This document shows, one piece after another, positions 1 through 10,798 of a DNA stretch of 64,000 nt. The stretch comes from Aegilops tauschii subsp. strangulata (lineage: Eukaryota > Streptophyta > Magnoliopsida > Poales > Poaceae). Below the pieces are notes generated by a model. The model was not told the origin of the DNA. It searched no databases and saw only the letters and a program-made list of their open reading frames with translations. The stretch covers positions 459,468,780-459,532,779 of the forward strand of contig NC_053040.3 in the NCBI RefSeq assembly GCF_002575655.3. The letters run 5' to 3'. A program made the translations under genes and the position numbers. Every line of letters starts with the position of its first letter. Position 1 is the first letter of the stretch.

Positions 1-588
1 TGGGCCTAATTCGGATAGGGCGTAACGGGCCTTGGGTTAGCGGGCTGTAAATGGGCTATATGCGAACAGGCCGTTAACAGGCTTTCCATGGGCCGGCTCG
101 CCACCTTTTGACCAAGTCAAACGGACCGGCCTTTTCACAGGAATGGGCCTCTGTTGGGCCGTGCCACGTGTCGACGTATCATAGGGGCCTTCTGTCCAAT
201 GAGTGGATGACATCTGTCCCAACAATGAGCCGACACGTGTTTCCTCCAGCCAATGATGATTTTACACGTGGAAAATCCCCATTGGTCGGGGCTGTTAACG
301 GGTTATCGGATCCAAAACCCGACCCGATAGCTTAACGACGTTCCGTTACGGTGGATGCCACGTGTCGGTCACCCTTGACGAAAGCACTTCTGTGACGCGC
401 GATTTATCGTCATGGAAGTGGACACTTCCGTGATGATAATTTTGGTAATGTCATGGAACATTTCTACGATAGCACAGGTATGACTATCTTGATTCTGTCA
501 TAAATTTGTCATGGATGTACATGCATGACAAAAAATGCGACCTACTGTGACAAACACGTAGCATCACGGAAGTGTATTTTTTGTAGTG
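1..588 (-). mobile_element. Terminal part of a CACTA-type DNA transposon
   Basis: The right edge reads ...TTTTTTGTAGTG, which on the minus strand is CACTACAAAAAATACACTTC, the typical start of a CACTA element. The last 200 bases contain repeated pieces in both orientations (CACTTCCGTGATG, CATGGAA, GTCATG), as expected for subterminal repeats. Four CACGTG cores lie between about 165 and 365. No coding sequence is visible; only the terminal part is inside the window. It appears to have inserted into the 3' internal region of a gypsy element that resumes at 589. The other end and the 3-bp target duplication cannot be checked here. A Mutator-type end is the alternative. Confidence 0.7.
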
Positions 589-804
589 CTGATAAAGAAA
601 TCACGGGGTTGGTCCCCGATGTGACCCTCCATGGCGGGAGGCACCGCTGGCGAAGGCATGGCCGCCACGGCGACCTCGGCCACGCCCCCTCCCCCTTCCT
701 CTCGTGGCCGGCTCCGCCGCCGCGGGCTCATGGGAAGGAGGGACGCGCTGACGAGCAGCGACCCTCTCCGCCACCGTCGAAGGCCCAGCACCTCCTCTCG
801 CCAT
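589..804 (-). pseudogene. Truncated antisense gene, first-exon remnant
   Basis: On the minus strand a TATA box (TTTATAAGG, 874-882) is followed 70 bases later by an ATG at 804. It opens a 67-codon frame that begins MARGGAGPSTV, is rich in Arg and Gly, and stops at 601. The CACTA element cuts the region at 588. The position just inside the 3' LTR and the TATA-leader-ATG arrangement match the antisense genes of the two gypsy elements further right. The protein shows no recognisable domain, so the coding call rests on position and promoter only; the frame could be leader sequence. Confidence 0.35.
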
Positions 805-873
805 GGCAGGTGGAAGAAAGGAGCGAAGGTGAAGGAGGATGAATACTGAAGGAATGTGGGACGACGCCCCCTC

Positions 874-882
874 CTTATAAAG
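874..882 (-). promoter_or_regulatory. TATA box of antisense transcription unit
   Basis: The minus strand reads CCCCTTTATAAGGAGG. It lies 70 bases before the antisense ATG at 804, in the same place relative to the 3' LTR as the TATA boxes at 36522 and 62001. Confidence 0.5.
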
Positions 883-1572
883 GGGCGGGGTGAAGGCTCG
901 GCCGCCCTACTCAGCCAATCCAGCCATCGGAGGTGCAGGGAGTCAGGACCGACCCGCTGCCCCAATCAGCGACGACCCGGTTTCCCGCCTCCACCACCTG
1001 CCACTTGCATGGAGGACGCGTGGCGAGCGAGCAGGATCGAAAGGACGGGTGAGGCGATCGTTCCCCACCCCGTGACCGTGGGGCGTGGGCACCTTGAAGA
1101 CTGCGACCCGGGTCCACCCAGTAAAGGAGCCGCGCCTCCACGCCTCCCTCTTTTTATGGGGAAGGCGCGAGCCGCCTCTTTACCACGATGTGATGCATGC
1201 ATGTGGAAACCGCCCCACGCATGACCCCCATGTCACGCACGACCCTCCACGTTGCACGCAGGTCGTGGGGAAGCGCAACGGATGAAGAGTTACTGCGGTG
1301 AAAATCCGCCCCGCCTGCCCGCGCACCGTTTTGGGCCTGGCCCAACAACGTGTCGCGCTTGTGTGTGGCCCAGGCCCGGGGGCTCCTGTCGGTGTACAAA
1401 AGTAGGGGCACTTCTTTGTACCCCTTTACTTGTGCACGGGCAGTCGGAGCTGCGCGCCGCGGCCACACTAAGCAGGGCAGAGGAGGGGAGCCAGAGAGGA
1501 ACCAAAACACAAGATGGCCAAGGCAACCCCAAGGCCAAAAACACAAAGGACAGAAGGGTGAAGCAGGCTCCC

Positions 1573-1909
1573 CCGGCAAGACCCTTGCCGGGGGGCAGCC
1601 TCGGCAGCCCCGACAAGAGCCTTGCCGGGGCGGCACGCCCAACGCCAACAGAGTGAGCCACCCTTGAGCCCACGGGTTCCAACCCAACCAACTACATTGG
1701 AACTAGCGCTCAGGAGGCACCTCCATGGTGGCATGCAGATCTTTGTCAAGACCATAGATGTATGAGATCAGATGAGAACCAGAAGACGGCGACCCTCGGC
1801 GAGATCCTTGCCGAGGAGATCCACAAGACCCCCGGCAAGCGCCTTGCCGGGGACGACTCCAACGCCACGGCAAGACCCTTGCCGGGCTCCCGGCAAGGCC
1901 CTTGCCGAG
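1573..1909. repeat. Array of CGGCAAG..CTTGCCG palindromes in the LTR
   Basis: Complete or partial copies of a palindrome with arms CCGGCAAG and CTTGCCGG around 2 to 3 variable bases occur at 1573-1591, 1610-1630, about 1800-1815, 1832-1852, 1868-1884 and 1889-1909. They lie upstream of the LTR TATA box, where enhancer elements would sit. Function is inferred from position only. Confidence 0.6.
1733..1765 (+). other. Ubiquitin-start-like segment, copy 1
   Basis: The reading ATG CAG ATC TTT GTC AAG ACC gives MQIFVKT, the first seven residues of ubiquitin, followed by IDV and a stop. The next ubiquitin codons are absent. It is a short match embedded in the LTR, not a gene. Confidence 0.5.
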
Positions 1910-2053
1910 GGCGTCAGCAGGGCCACGGCCAGGCCCACGTCGACCAAGACTCCACCGCCGTCCCCAAGCAGCTACTAGCTCAACCAGCTGGGCAAACACC
2001 TGCGTGGCGACAGGCGGCCCCTACGCCAACTCAGCAAGCGCATGCGTGGTGGC

Positions 2054-2077
2054 ATGCAGATCTTCGTGAAGACCCTA
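2054..2077 (+). other. Ubiquitin-start-like segment, copy 2
   Basis: ATG CAG ATC TTC GTG AAG ACC CTA gives MQIFVKTL, the first eight residues of ubiquitin, then PPHH, which departs from it. Both copies share the preceding bases GGTGGC, so they probably arose by duplication inside the LTR. Confidence 0.55.
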
Positions 2078-2575
2078 CCACCGCACCACCTCAGCTGCCT
2101 GCCTGCCTGCCTACATGGCACCGCATGCATCACTGGCCTGGACGCGTGTCCAAGCAAGGCGAGGCGGCAACGGATGGGACGGGCCTCGCTCCCGTCCCCG
2201 ATAAAGCTAAGGGACACCTAAGCGACGCATTAAATACGTCTTGTCCTGTAATCCGTGCGATAAGCTCGTGCACTGTAGACCTTTCCACCTCCTGTGTGCC
2301 ACTGTGGCAACCCCTTTTGCCTATAAAAGGAGGCCCGAGGCGACCAGGAGAGGGATTCGGCTCTTTGGGAACTAGACAACCACCGTAGCTAGTTCGGAAG
2401 CTCGAGAACACTCAATACATCCACCAAAGCAGGACTAGGGTTTTACGCATCCTCGCGGCCCGAACCTGGGTAAACGATCCTTCTGCTGGCTCTTGGACCT
2501 GCTCTCCTCACAACCCCGCGCCCGCCGACCGTAGGAGGGATTCCAGTGATCCCATAGGTGTCGTTCTCACCGACA

Positions 2576-3872
2576 ATACCTTAGTCCTTTTCAGGTATTT
2601 CAGGATGTTCTTGACCGCTGTCCAGTGATCCACTCCTGGATTACTTTGGTACCTCCCTACTATACTTATAGCAAGGCACACATTAGGTCTGGTACACAGC
2701 ATTGCATACATGATAGAACCTATGGCTGAAGCATAGGGAATTACTTTCATTTTCTCTCTATCTTCTGCAGTGGTCGGGCATTGAGTCTCACTCAACTTCA
2801 CACCTTGTAACACAGGCAAGAACCCTTTCTTTAACTGATCCATTTTGAACTTCTTCAAAATTTTATCAAGGTATGTGCTTTGTGAAAGTCCAATTAAGCA
2901 TCTTGATATATCTCTATAGATCTTGATGCCCAATATATAAGCAGCTTCACCGAGGTCTTTCATTGAAAAATTCTTATTCAAGTATCCTTTTATGCTATCC
3001 AGAAATTTTGTATCATTTCTAATCAACAATATGTCATCCACATATAATATTAGAAATGCTACAGAGCTCCCACTCACTTTCTTGTAAATACAGGCTTCTC
3101 CAAAAGTCTGTATAAAAGCATATGCTTTGATCACACTATCAAAGCGTATATTCCAACTCCGAGAGGCTTGCACCAGTCCATAAATGGATCGCTGGAGCTT
3201 GCACACTTTGTTAGCACCTTTAGGATCGACAAAACCTTCTGGTTGCATCATATACAACTCTTATTTAAGATATCCATTAAGGAATGCAGTTTTGACATCC
3301 ATTTGCCAGATTTGATAATCATAAAATGCGGCAATTGCTAACATGATTCGGACAGACTTAAGCATCGCTACGGGTGAGAAAGTCTCATCGTATTCAACTC
3401 CTTGAACTTGTCGAAAACCTTTCGCAACAAGTCGAGCTTTGTAGACAGTAACATTACCGTCAGCGTCAGTCTTCTTCTTGAAGATCCATTTATTCTCTAT
3501 GGCTTGCCGATCATCGGGCAAGTCAACCAAAGTCCACACTTTGTTCTCATACATGGATCCCATCTCAGATTTCATGGCCTCAAGCCATTTCACGGAATCT
3601 GGGCTCATCATCGCTTCCTCATAGTTCATAGGTTCGTCATGGTCTAGTAACATGACTTCAAGAACAGGATTACCGTACCACTCTCGTGCGGAACGTACTC
3701 TGGTTGACCTACGAGGTTCGGTAATAACTTGATCTGAAGTTTCATGATCATCATCATTAACTTCCTCACTAATTGCTGTAGGCATCACTGGAACTGATTT
3801 CTGTGATGAACTACTTTCCAATTCGGGAGAAGGTACAATTACCTCATCAAGTTCTACTTTCCTCCCACTCAC
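2576..3872 (-). pseudogene. Copia reverse transcriptase (interrupted)
   Basis: Two adjacent frames, 3872-3261 and 3257-2576, encode a Ty1/copia reverse transcriptase. The first holds NKWIFKKK and QMDVKTAFLNG, including the first catalytic Asp. The second starts QPEGFVDP and carries the catalytic YVDDILL motif with both Asp present. A small break at 3257-3261 separates them. The frame is then cut after KYLKRTK by the gypsy insertion at 2575/2576. In intact elements this enzyme copies the RNA genome in the virus-like particle; here the RNase H part is absent. Confidence 0.88.
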
Positions 3873-4259
3873 TTCTTTCGAGAGAAACTCCTCCTCTAGA
3901 AAGGATCCATTCTTAGCAACTATCTTGCCTTCGGATCTGTGATAGAAGGTGTACCCAACAGTCTCCTTTGGGTATCCTATGAAGACACATTTCTCCGATT
4001 TGGGTTCGAGCTTATCAGGTTGAAGTTTTTTTCACATAAGCATCGCATCCCCAAACTTTAAGAAACGACGGCTTAGGTTTCTTGCCAAACCACAGTTCAT
4101 ATGGTGTCCTCTCAACGGATTTAGATGGTGCCCTATTTAACGTGAATGCAGCCGTCTCTAAAGCATAACCCAAAACGATAGCGGTAAATTAGTAAGAGAC
4201 ATCATAGATCACACCATATCCAATAAAGTACGGTTACGACGTTCGGACACACCATTACG

Positions 4260-4862
4260 CTATGGTGTTCCAAGTGGCGTGAGTTGCAAAACTATTCCAC
4301 ATTGTTTCAAATGAAGACAAAACTCATAACTCAAATATTCACCTCCACGATCAGATCGTAGAAACTTTATTTTCTTGTTACGATGATTTTCTACTTCACT
4401 CTGAAATTCTTTAAACTTTTCAAATGTTTCAGACTTATGTTTGATCAAGTAGATATACCCATATCTGCTCAAATTATCTGTGAAGGTCAGAACACAACGA
4501 TACCCACCGCGAGCCTCAACACTCATCGGATCGCATTCATCAGTATATATTATTTCCAACAAGTCAGTTGCTCGCTCCTTTGTTCCGGAGAACGGAGTTT
4601 TAGTCATCTTGCCCATGAGGCATGGTTCGCAAGCATCAAGTGATTCATAATCAGGTGATTCCAAAAGCCCATCAGCATGGAGTTTCTTCATGCGCTTTAC
4701 ACCAATATGACCTAAACGGCAGTGCCACAAATAAGTTGCACTATCATTATTAACCTTGCATCTTTTGGCTTCAATATTATGAATATGTGTATCACTACAA
4801 TCGAGATTTAACAAAAATAGACCACTTATCACGGGTGCATGACCATAAAATATATTACTCAT
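4260..4862 (-). pseudogene. Copia integrase
   Basis: The frame carries the zinc-binding part (CRLGHIGVKRMKKL, then CEPCLMGK) followed by catalytic-core pieces: YTDECDPM with the first Asp and LRSDRGGEYL with the second Asp and a nearby Glu. The third motif is degraded left of 4260. The 4259-3873 stretch, which should join integrase to RT, has stops and shifts, with an extra T run near 4027. Integrase would insert the element copy into chromosomes; this copy cannot be translated through. Confidence 0.85.
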
Positions 4863-4886
4863 ATAAATAGAACAACCATTATTCTC

Positions 4887-5513
4887 TTATTTAAATGAAT
4901 AACCGTCTCGCATCAAACAAGATCCAGATATAATGTTCATGCTTAACGCTGGCACCAAATAACAATTATTCAGGTCTAAAACTAATCCCGACGGTAGATG
5001 TAGAGGTAGTGTGCCGACGGCGATCACATCGACTTTGGAACCATTTCCCACGCGCATTGTCACCTCGTCCTTAGCCAATCTTAATTTAATCCATAGCCCA
5101 TGTTTCGAGTTGCAAATATGAGCAATAGAACCAGTATCAAATACCCAGGCGCTACTATGAGCATTAGTAAGGTACACATCAATAACATGTATATCAAAGA
5201 TACCTTTCACTTTGCCATCCTTCTTATCCGCCAAATACTTGGGGCAGTTCCGCTTCCAATGACCAGTCCCTTTGCAATAGAAGCACCCAGTCTCAGGCTT
5301 AGGTCCAGACTTGGGCTTCTTCACCTGAGCAGCAACTTGCTTGTCGTCCTTCTTGAAGTTCCCCTTCTTCGCTTTGCCCTTTTTATTGAAACTAGTGGTC
5401 TTGTTAACCATCAACACTTGATGCTCCTTCTTGATTTCTACCTCCGCAACCTTTAGCATCGCAAAGAGCTCGGGAATTGTCTTATCCATCCCTTGCATAT
5501 TATAGTTCATCAC
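4887..5513 (-). pseudogene. Copia gag zinc knuckle and aspartic protease
   Basis: A CCHC zinc knuckle is visible (CFYCKGTGHWKRNC), followed about 40 residues later by the aspartic protease motif WVFDTGSIAHIC. The knuckle packages RNA and the protease cuts the polyprotein. The frame is separated from the gag head (5582-6037) by stops between 5514 and 5581, and from integrase by another break at 4863-4886. Confidence 0.87.
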
Positions 5514-5581
5514 GAAGCTTTTGTAGCTTGGTGGCAGTGATTGAAGAACTCTGTCAATACACTATCATCAGGAAGATTAAC

Positions 5582-6037
5582 TCACAGTTGAGTCAAGTGG
5601 TTGTGGTACCCAGACATTCTGAGTATATGTTCACTAACAGAACTATTCTCCTCCATCTTGTAGCTATATAACTTACTGGAGACGTCATATCTCTCAATTC
5701 GGGCATTTGGTTGAAATATTAACTTCAACTCCTGGAACATCTCATATGCTCCATGACGTTCAAAAAGTCGCTGAAGTCCCGATTCTAGGCCGTAAAGCAT
5801 GGCACACTGAACTATCGAGTAGTCATCAGGTTTGCTCTGCCAGACGATCATAACGTCCGGAGTTGCTCCAGTAGCGGGTCTTGCACCTAGCGGTGCTTCC
5901 AGGACGTAATTCTTCTGTGCAGCAATGAGGATAATCCTCAAGTTACGGACCCAGTTCATGTAGTTGCTACCATCATCTTTCAACTTAGCTTTCTCTAGGA
6001 ACGCATTAAAATTCAAAGGAACGGTAGCACGGGCCAT
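5582..6037 (-). pseudogene. Copia gag N-terminal part
   Basis: The frame starts with ATG at 6037 (MARATVPLNFNAFLEKAKL) and continues with the copia gag fold (NYMNWVRNLRIIL, QLKLIF-like and KMEENSSVSEHIL segments). This matches the gag start of Angela/BARE-1 elements. It stops at 5582 because of a frame break, and the protein continues in another frame at 5513. Gag would form the particle shell. Confidence 0.87.
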
Positions 6038-7257
6038 TGATCTACAACAACATAGACATGCAAAATACTATCAGGTACTAAGTTCATGATAAATTAAAGT
6101 TCAATTAATCATATTACTTAAGAACTCCCACTTAGATAGACATCCCTCTAGTCATCTAAATTATCACGTGATCCATATCAACTAAACCATGACCGATCAT
6201 CACGTGAGATGGAGTAGCTTTCAATGGTGAACATCACTATGTTGATCATATCTACTATATGATTCACGTTCGACCTTTCGGTCTCAGTGTTCCGAGGCCA
6301 TATCTGCATATGCTAGGCTTGTCAAGTTAACCCGAGTATTCTGCGCGTGCAAAACTGGCTTGCACCCGTTGTATGTGGACGTAGAGTTTATCACACCCGA
6401 TCATCATGTGGTGTCTCGACACGATGAACTGTAGCAACGGTGCATACTCAGGGAGAACACTTATACCTTGAAATTTAGTGAGGGATCATCTCATAATGCT
6501 ACCGCCGTACTAAGCAAACTAAGATGCATAAAAGATAAACATCACATGCAATCAAAATATGTGACATGGTATGGCCATCATCATCTTGTGCCTTTGATAT
6601 CCATCTCCAAAGCACCATCATGATCTCCATCGTCACCGACTTGACACCTTGATCTCCATCGTAGCATCATTGTCGTCTTGCCAACTATTGCTTCTACGAC
6701 TATCGCTACTGCTTAGTGATAAAGTAAAGCAATTACACGGCGATTGCATTTCATACAATAAAGCGACAACCATAAGGCTCCTGCCAGTTGCCGATAACGG
6801 TTACAAAACATGATCATCTCATACAACAATTTATATCTCATCACGTCTTGACCATATCACATCAGAACATGCCCTGCAAAAACAAGTTAGATGTCCTCTA
6901 CTTTGTTGTTGCAAGTTTTACGTGGCTGCTACGGGCTTCTAGCAACAACCGTTCTTACCTACGCATCAAACCCACAACAATTTTTCGGCAAGTGCACTGT
7001 TTTAACCTTCAACAAGGACCGGCCGTAGTCAAGCTCGATTCAACTAAAGTTGGAGAAACAAACACCCGCCAGCCACCTGTGTGCGAAGCACGTCGGTAGA
7101 ACCAGTCTCATGAATGCTGTCACGTAATGTCGGTCCGGGCCGCTTCATCCAACAATACCGCCGAATCAAAGTAAGACGTTGGTGGTAAGCAGTATGACTA
7201 TTATCGCCCACAAATCTTTGTGTTCTACTCGTGCATATATCATCTACGCATAGACCT
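6038..7257 (-). other. Copia untranslated leader
   Basis: This is the region between the 5' LTR and the gag ATG. It has no long frame and no recognisable host gene. Position and length fit the leader of BARE-1/Angela elements, which holds packaging signals; none can be pinpointed here. Confidence 0.7.
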
Positions 7258-7271
7258 GGCTCGGATGCCAC
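7258..7271 (-). promoter_or_regulatory. Primer-binding site, initiator-Met tRNA type
   Basis: One base inside the LTR, the minus strand reads TGGCATCCGAGCC. It resembles the usual plant copia site TGGTATCAGAGCC with two substitutions. Confidence 0.7.
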
Positions 7272-8989
7272 TGTTGGGGAACGTAGTAATTCAAAAAATT
7301 TCCTACGATCACGCAAGATCTATCTAGGAGAAGCATAGCAACGAGCGGGCAGAGTGTGTCCACGTGCCCTCGTAGACCAAAAGCGGAAGTGTTTAGTAAC
7401 GCGGTTGATGTAGTCGAACGTCTCCACGATCCAACCAATCCAAGTACCGAATGTACGGCACCTCCGTGTTCAGCATGATGACGTCCCTCGATCTCTTGAA
7501 CCAGTTGAGGACGAGGGAGAGTTCCGTCAGCACGACGGTGTGGCGATGGCGATGATGAAGTTATCGGCGCAGGGCTTCGCCTAAGCACTACGACAATATG
7601 ACCGAGGTGTTAAACTGTGGAGGGGGGCACCGCACACGGCTAAGACAATTGATCTTGTGTGTTCTAGGGTGCCCCCTGCCTCCGTATATAAAGGAGGAGA
7701 GGGGGAGGCCGGCCGACCCCTGTAGGGGCGCGCCAAGAGAGAGGAGTCCTACTAGGACTCCAAGTCCTAGTAGGATTCCACTTGGTGGAAGGGGAAGAAG
7801 GAAGGAGAGGGAGAGGGAGTAGGAAAGGGGGGCGCCGCCCCCTTCCTCTAGTCCAATTCGGATTGCTAGGGGGGCGCGGCCTGCCCCTTGCGGCCCTCCT
7901 CTCTCTCCACTAAGGCCATGAAGGCCCATTAGTTCCCCCGGGGGGTTTCGATAACCCTCCGGCACTCCGATAGTTACTTGGTACCTCTCAGAACTCATCG
8001 GTGTCTGAATAACATCGTCCAATATATCATTCTTTATGTCTCGACCATTTTGAGACTCCCCGTCATGTCCTTGATCTCATCTGGGACTCCGAACAAACTT
8101 CGGTCATCAAATCACATAACTCATAATACAAATCAGCATCGAACGTTAAGCGTGCGGACCCTACGGGTTCGAGAACTCTGTAGACATGACCGAGACGCAT
8201 CTCTGGTCAATAACCAATAGCGGAACCTGGATGCTCATATTGGCTCCTACATATTCTACGAAGATCTTTACCGGTCAAACCGCATAACAACATACGTTGT
8301 TCCCTTTGTCATCAGTATGTTACTTGCCCGAGATTCGATCGTCGGTATTCTCATACCTAGTTCAATCTCGTTACCGGCAAGTCTCTTTACTCGTTTCATA
8401 ATGCATCATTCCACAACTAACTCATTAGTCACATTGCTTGCAAGGCTTGTAGTGATGTGCATTACCGAGAGCGCCCAGAGATACCTCTCCGATACACGGA
8501 GTGACAAATCCTAATCTTGATCTATGCCAACCCAACAAACACTTTCGGAGACACCTGTAGAGCATCTTTATAATCACCCATTTACGTTGTGATGTTTGAT
8601 AGCACACAAGGTGTTCCTCCGGTATTCGGGAGTTGCACAATCTCATAGTTAGAGGAACATGCATATGTCATGAAGAAAGCAATAGCAATAAAGCTAAACG
8701 ATCATAATGTTAAGCTAACGGATGGGTCTTGTCCATCACATCATTCTCTAATGATGTGATCTTGTTCATCAAATGACAACACATGTCTATGGCTAGGAAG
8801 CTTAACCATCTTTGATTAACGAGCTAGTCAAGTAGAGGCATACTAGGGACACTCTGTTTGTCTATGTATTCACACATGTACTAAGTTTCCATTTAATACA
8901 ATTCTAGCATGAATAATAAACATTTATCATGATATAAGGAAATATAAATAAGAACTTTATTATTGCCTCTAGGGCATATTTCCTTCACA
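7272..8989 (-). repeat. 5' LTR of copia element (1718 bp)
   Basis: On the minus strand it runs TGTGAAGGAAATATGC ... CGTTCCCCAACA. The plus strand therefore shows TGTTGGGGAACGTAG at 7272 and ATTTCCTTCACA at 8978-8989. A TATA-like stretch (plus strand TATATAAA, 7685-7692) lies next to a GC-rich leader. Length and termini agree with Angela-type LTRs. Confidence 0.92.
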
Positions 8990-9994
8990 AGGTTCCCCAA
9001 CCCCGAAGAACCAAGTCCTTGAACGGTCTGGCCAGTTCAATGTCTCTGGTTCGACCCCTTTAGCAATCAGGTCATTCTCAGCTTTGTCCCACAACGGCCG
9101 GGCTCTGAGGTAGCCACCTGACCCCGTGCGATGGTGATACAGCTTCTTTGCAGCATTTATCTTGTTTGTCTCTGACATCTTCTTACTCTTCTCCGATGTC
9201 TTGTAGGCCACAAATGCGGGCCAGTGATCTCTTATCTTCTCAAATCGGCCGGTGAATTCTGGAGTCTTCCCTTTGTTGACATACGTTGATTTCAACTCAT
9301 TCTTCCACCTCCTCAATAGATCTACCATCTTCTTAAGAGCATGAGCCTTGACTAGTTGCTCTATAACTGGCTTATTCGGGTCCTCCTCTGGCGGTAGGGT
9401 GAAATTTGCCTTCAACGAGGTCCAAAGATCATCTTTTTGTCTATCGTTGACATAAGGAACTTGAGGGTCTTCGTTCTTAGGCTTATTCCATAGCTGGATG
9501 CTGATCAGGATCATGTCCATAACAATAGCCCCGCATTGAGCAGAAAATGCTTCCTTGGTCCGCCTGGGTTCAATCGGTTGGCCATCGTCCGAGATTGCTG
9601 CGATCGTGAACCTTTCATCCTGGCGCAGCCTTTTCTTCGGGCCTCGTCTCGTTACCGAAGTTTGGCTTGATCCGGAGGACTATAAAAGAAGGAAGAAGAG
9701 TTAATATATGTACATACCAAAACAATTAATGCATCAATTAGCTAGTCAGCATAGGCTTAATTAATTAATTAATATATATATATATACCTCGCCGGACTTT
9801 GCAACAACTCCCTCCTCCGTTCGGTCACCGGAGCCATCATGATCATGTCCTTCCTCCTCCATTGTTCGATCACCGGAGCCTGCTTCACCCTCTCCTTCCA
9901 GACCATCGGTGTCGTTGAGATACGACAAGACATCACCTCCGCCGAGGATTATGTCCCCCAACAACTGTTCTGTTTCCAAGTCTCTTTGCTCCAT
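8990..9994 (-). pseudogene. Outer CACTA ORF2, first exons, cut by copia
   Basis: Exon 1 starts at the ATG 9994 (MEQRDLETEQLLGDIILGG) and ends at 9788 before GTATAT. Exon 2 begins at 9679 after a TTTTATAG acceptor. It encodes the conserved block with LRRWKNEL and FEKIRDHWPAF, and is interrupted at 8990 just after WFFGVGEP by the copia LTR. The protein matches the ORF2 product at 26345-28303 of the inner element over the same exon structure. The C-terminal Ulp1-like part would lie beyond the copia element, outside the window. The product is an accessory protein of grass CACTA elements; its biochemical role is not established. Confidence 0.8.
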
Positions 9995-10063
9995 AGTTTC
10001 TGCAAATATTTCAACATGGCAATTAATATACAAACATGAGAGATGGATATATTAATATTTCAA

Positions 10064-10138
10064 CGCTTCTAGGGTTTGGGGTGGCCTTGACGCTTCTAGG
10101 GTTTGGGGTGGCCTCGACAACGCTTCTAGGCTTTGGGC
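10064..10138. repeat. Short tandem repeat CGCTTCTAGGGTTTGGG
   Basis: Three adjacent units start at 10064, 10091 and 10121, about 27 to 30 bp apart. They lie upstream of ORF2 of the outer CACTA. A single diverged unit is found at the matching site of the inner element near 26229. Confidence 0.6.
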
Positions 10139-10183
10139 CTGACTCCCTCTCTCATGAATGTCCGACGTCCGGACCGACAAGGG

Positions 10184-10683
10184 ATTTAACAAAATGGCGC
10201 CATTCTGGATGTGCAGAAAATGGTCCCTATTTTTCCTGATCTCATCTACCCTTCTACATGTCATGTTTTCTAGTGTCAAAGGATTCAAGAAAACCATGGC
10301 TTCATCATTAGCCGGAAGTAACGGGCGCATGATGGTATGAAGCTCTCCAAAGTTATTTTGGAACGGAGTCCTGATAGGATAATTCGCTTTTTGGTACAAA
10401 GTTCAGCAAGAGCCTTTAGAATATCGCTATTTGGAAGGCCTTTGTTGAACTTCGTACCAAAAAGCGAATTATCCTATCAGGACTCCGTTCCAAAATAATT
10501 TTGGAGAGCTTCATACCGTCATGCGCATGTTACTTCCGGCTAATTATGAAACCATGAGTTTCTTCAATACTTTGACACAAGAGAACGTGCACATGTAGAA
10601 GCGTAGATGAGATCAGAAAAAAAATAGATCAACTTAATTATGCACATCCATAATGGGGGCATTCTTGATAAATCTCTTATAAA
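10184..10683. repeat. Long inverted repeat (about 240-bp arms, almost no loop)
   Basis: The left arm (10184-10424) and right arm (10427-10683) are reverse complements with scattered mismatches. Matching pieces include GCTTTTTGGTAC on one side against GTACCAAAAAGC on the other, and GATCTCATCTAC near 10238 against GTAGATGAGATC near 10603. The centre is at about 10425. Transcribed RNA would fold into a hairpin of about 500 nt. The corresponding site of the inner CACTA lacks it. Confidence 0.8.
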
Positions 10684-10798
10684 TCTTGAGAGAGTTTGTC
10701 GGGTAGGGGCGGGAGGGGGTAGGAGATCGACAACGTTTTTTTTCTAGGGTTTGGGTGTCCTCGAGAGTTGGTCAAGCGAGAGGGGGTTGATCGACGTC

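Larger units (their letters stand above)
589..2575 (+). mobile_element. Ty3/gypsy retrotransposon, 3' part only (internal end plus 3' LTR)
   Basis: An LTR bounded by the inverted ends TGTCGG and CCGACA (1387-2575) is preceded by a purine-rich GGGGGCTCC tract at 1377-1386, the usual polypurine position. The piece at 589-1386 is therefore the 3' internal region. The element continues left, beyond the CACTA insertion. Its right edge abuts copia reverse transcriptase codons at 2576, so it inserted into that copia element; the expected target duplication copy on this side is ATACC (2576-2580). Confidence 0.75.
1387..2575 (+). repeat. 3' LTR of gypsy element (1189 bp)
   Basis: It begins TGTCGGTGTACAAAAG and ends GTTCTCACCGACA, giving a 6-bp terminal inverted repeat. 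A TATA box (TATAAAAG) is at 2322-2329. The typical gypsy phrase CCCGAACCTGGGTAAA is near 2458. The LTR carries several CGGCAAG/CTTGCCG palindromes and two short matches to the first codons of ubiquitin. The partner 5' LTR is outside the window. Confidence 0.8.
2576..8989 (-). mobile_element. Ty1/copia retrotransposon, BARE-1/Angela type, 5' portion
   Basis: On the minus strand the order is LTR (8989-7272), primer-binding site, leader, gag, protease, integrase, reverse transcriptase. The order protease-integrase-RT defines copia. The LTR starts TGTGAAGGAAATATGCCC and ends TTCCCCAACA, as in the Angela/WIS/BARE-1 group. The pol frame is cut at 2576 by the gypsy element ending at 2575, so the missing RT end, RNase H and 3' LTR probably lie left of the window. 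It is inserted in the ORF2 exon of the outer CACTA element; the target duplication copy here would be AGGTT (8990-8994). Confidence 0.9.

Noticed and set aside
1733..2077. A real ubiquitin gene
   Set aside because: Only seven or eight codons match; no further ubiquitin sequence follows.
7588..8022. Minus-strand frame in the copia LTR
   Set aside because: Inside a known LTR type; GC-rich leader sequence, no protein domain.
10052..10399. Minus-strand 115-residue frame as a gene
   Set aside because: Lies in the arm of the long inverted repeat; no recognisable domain.
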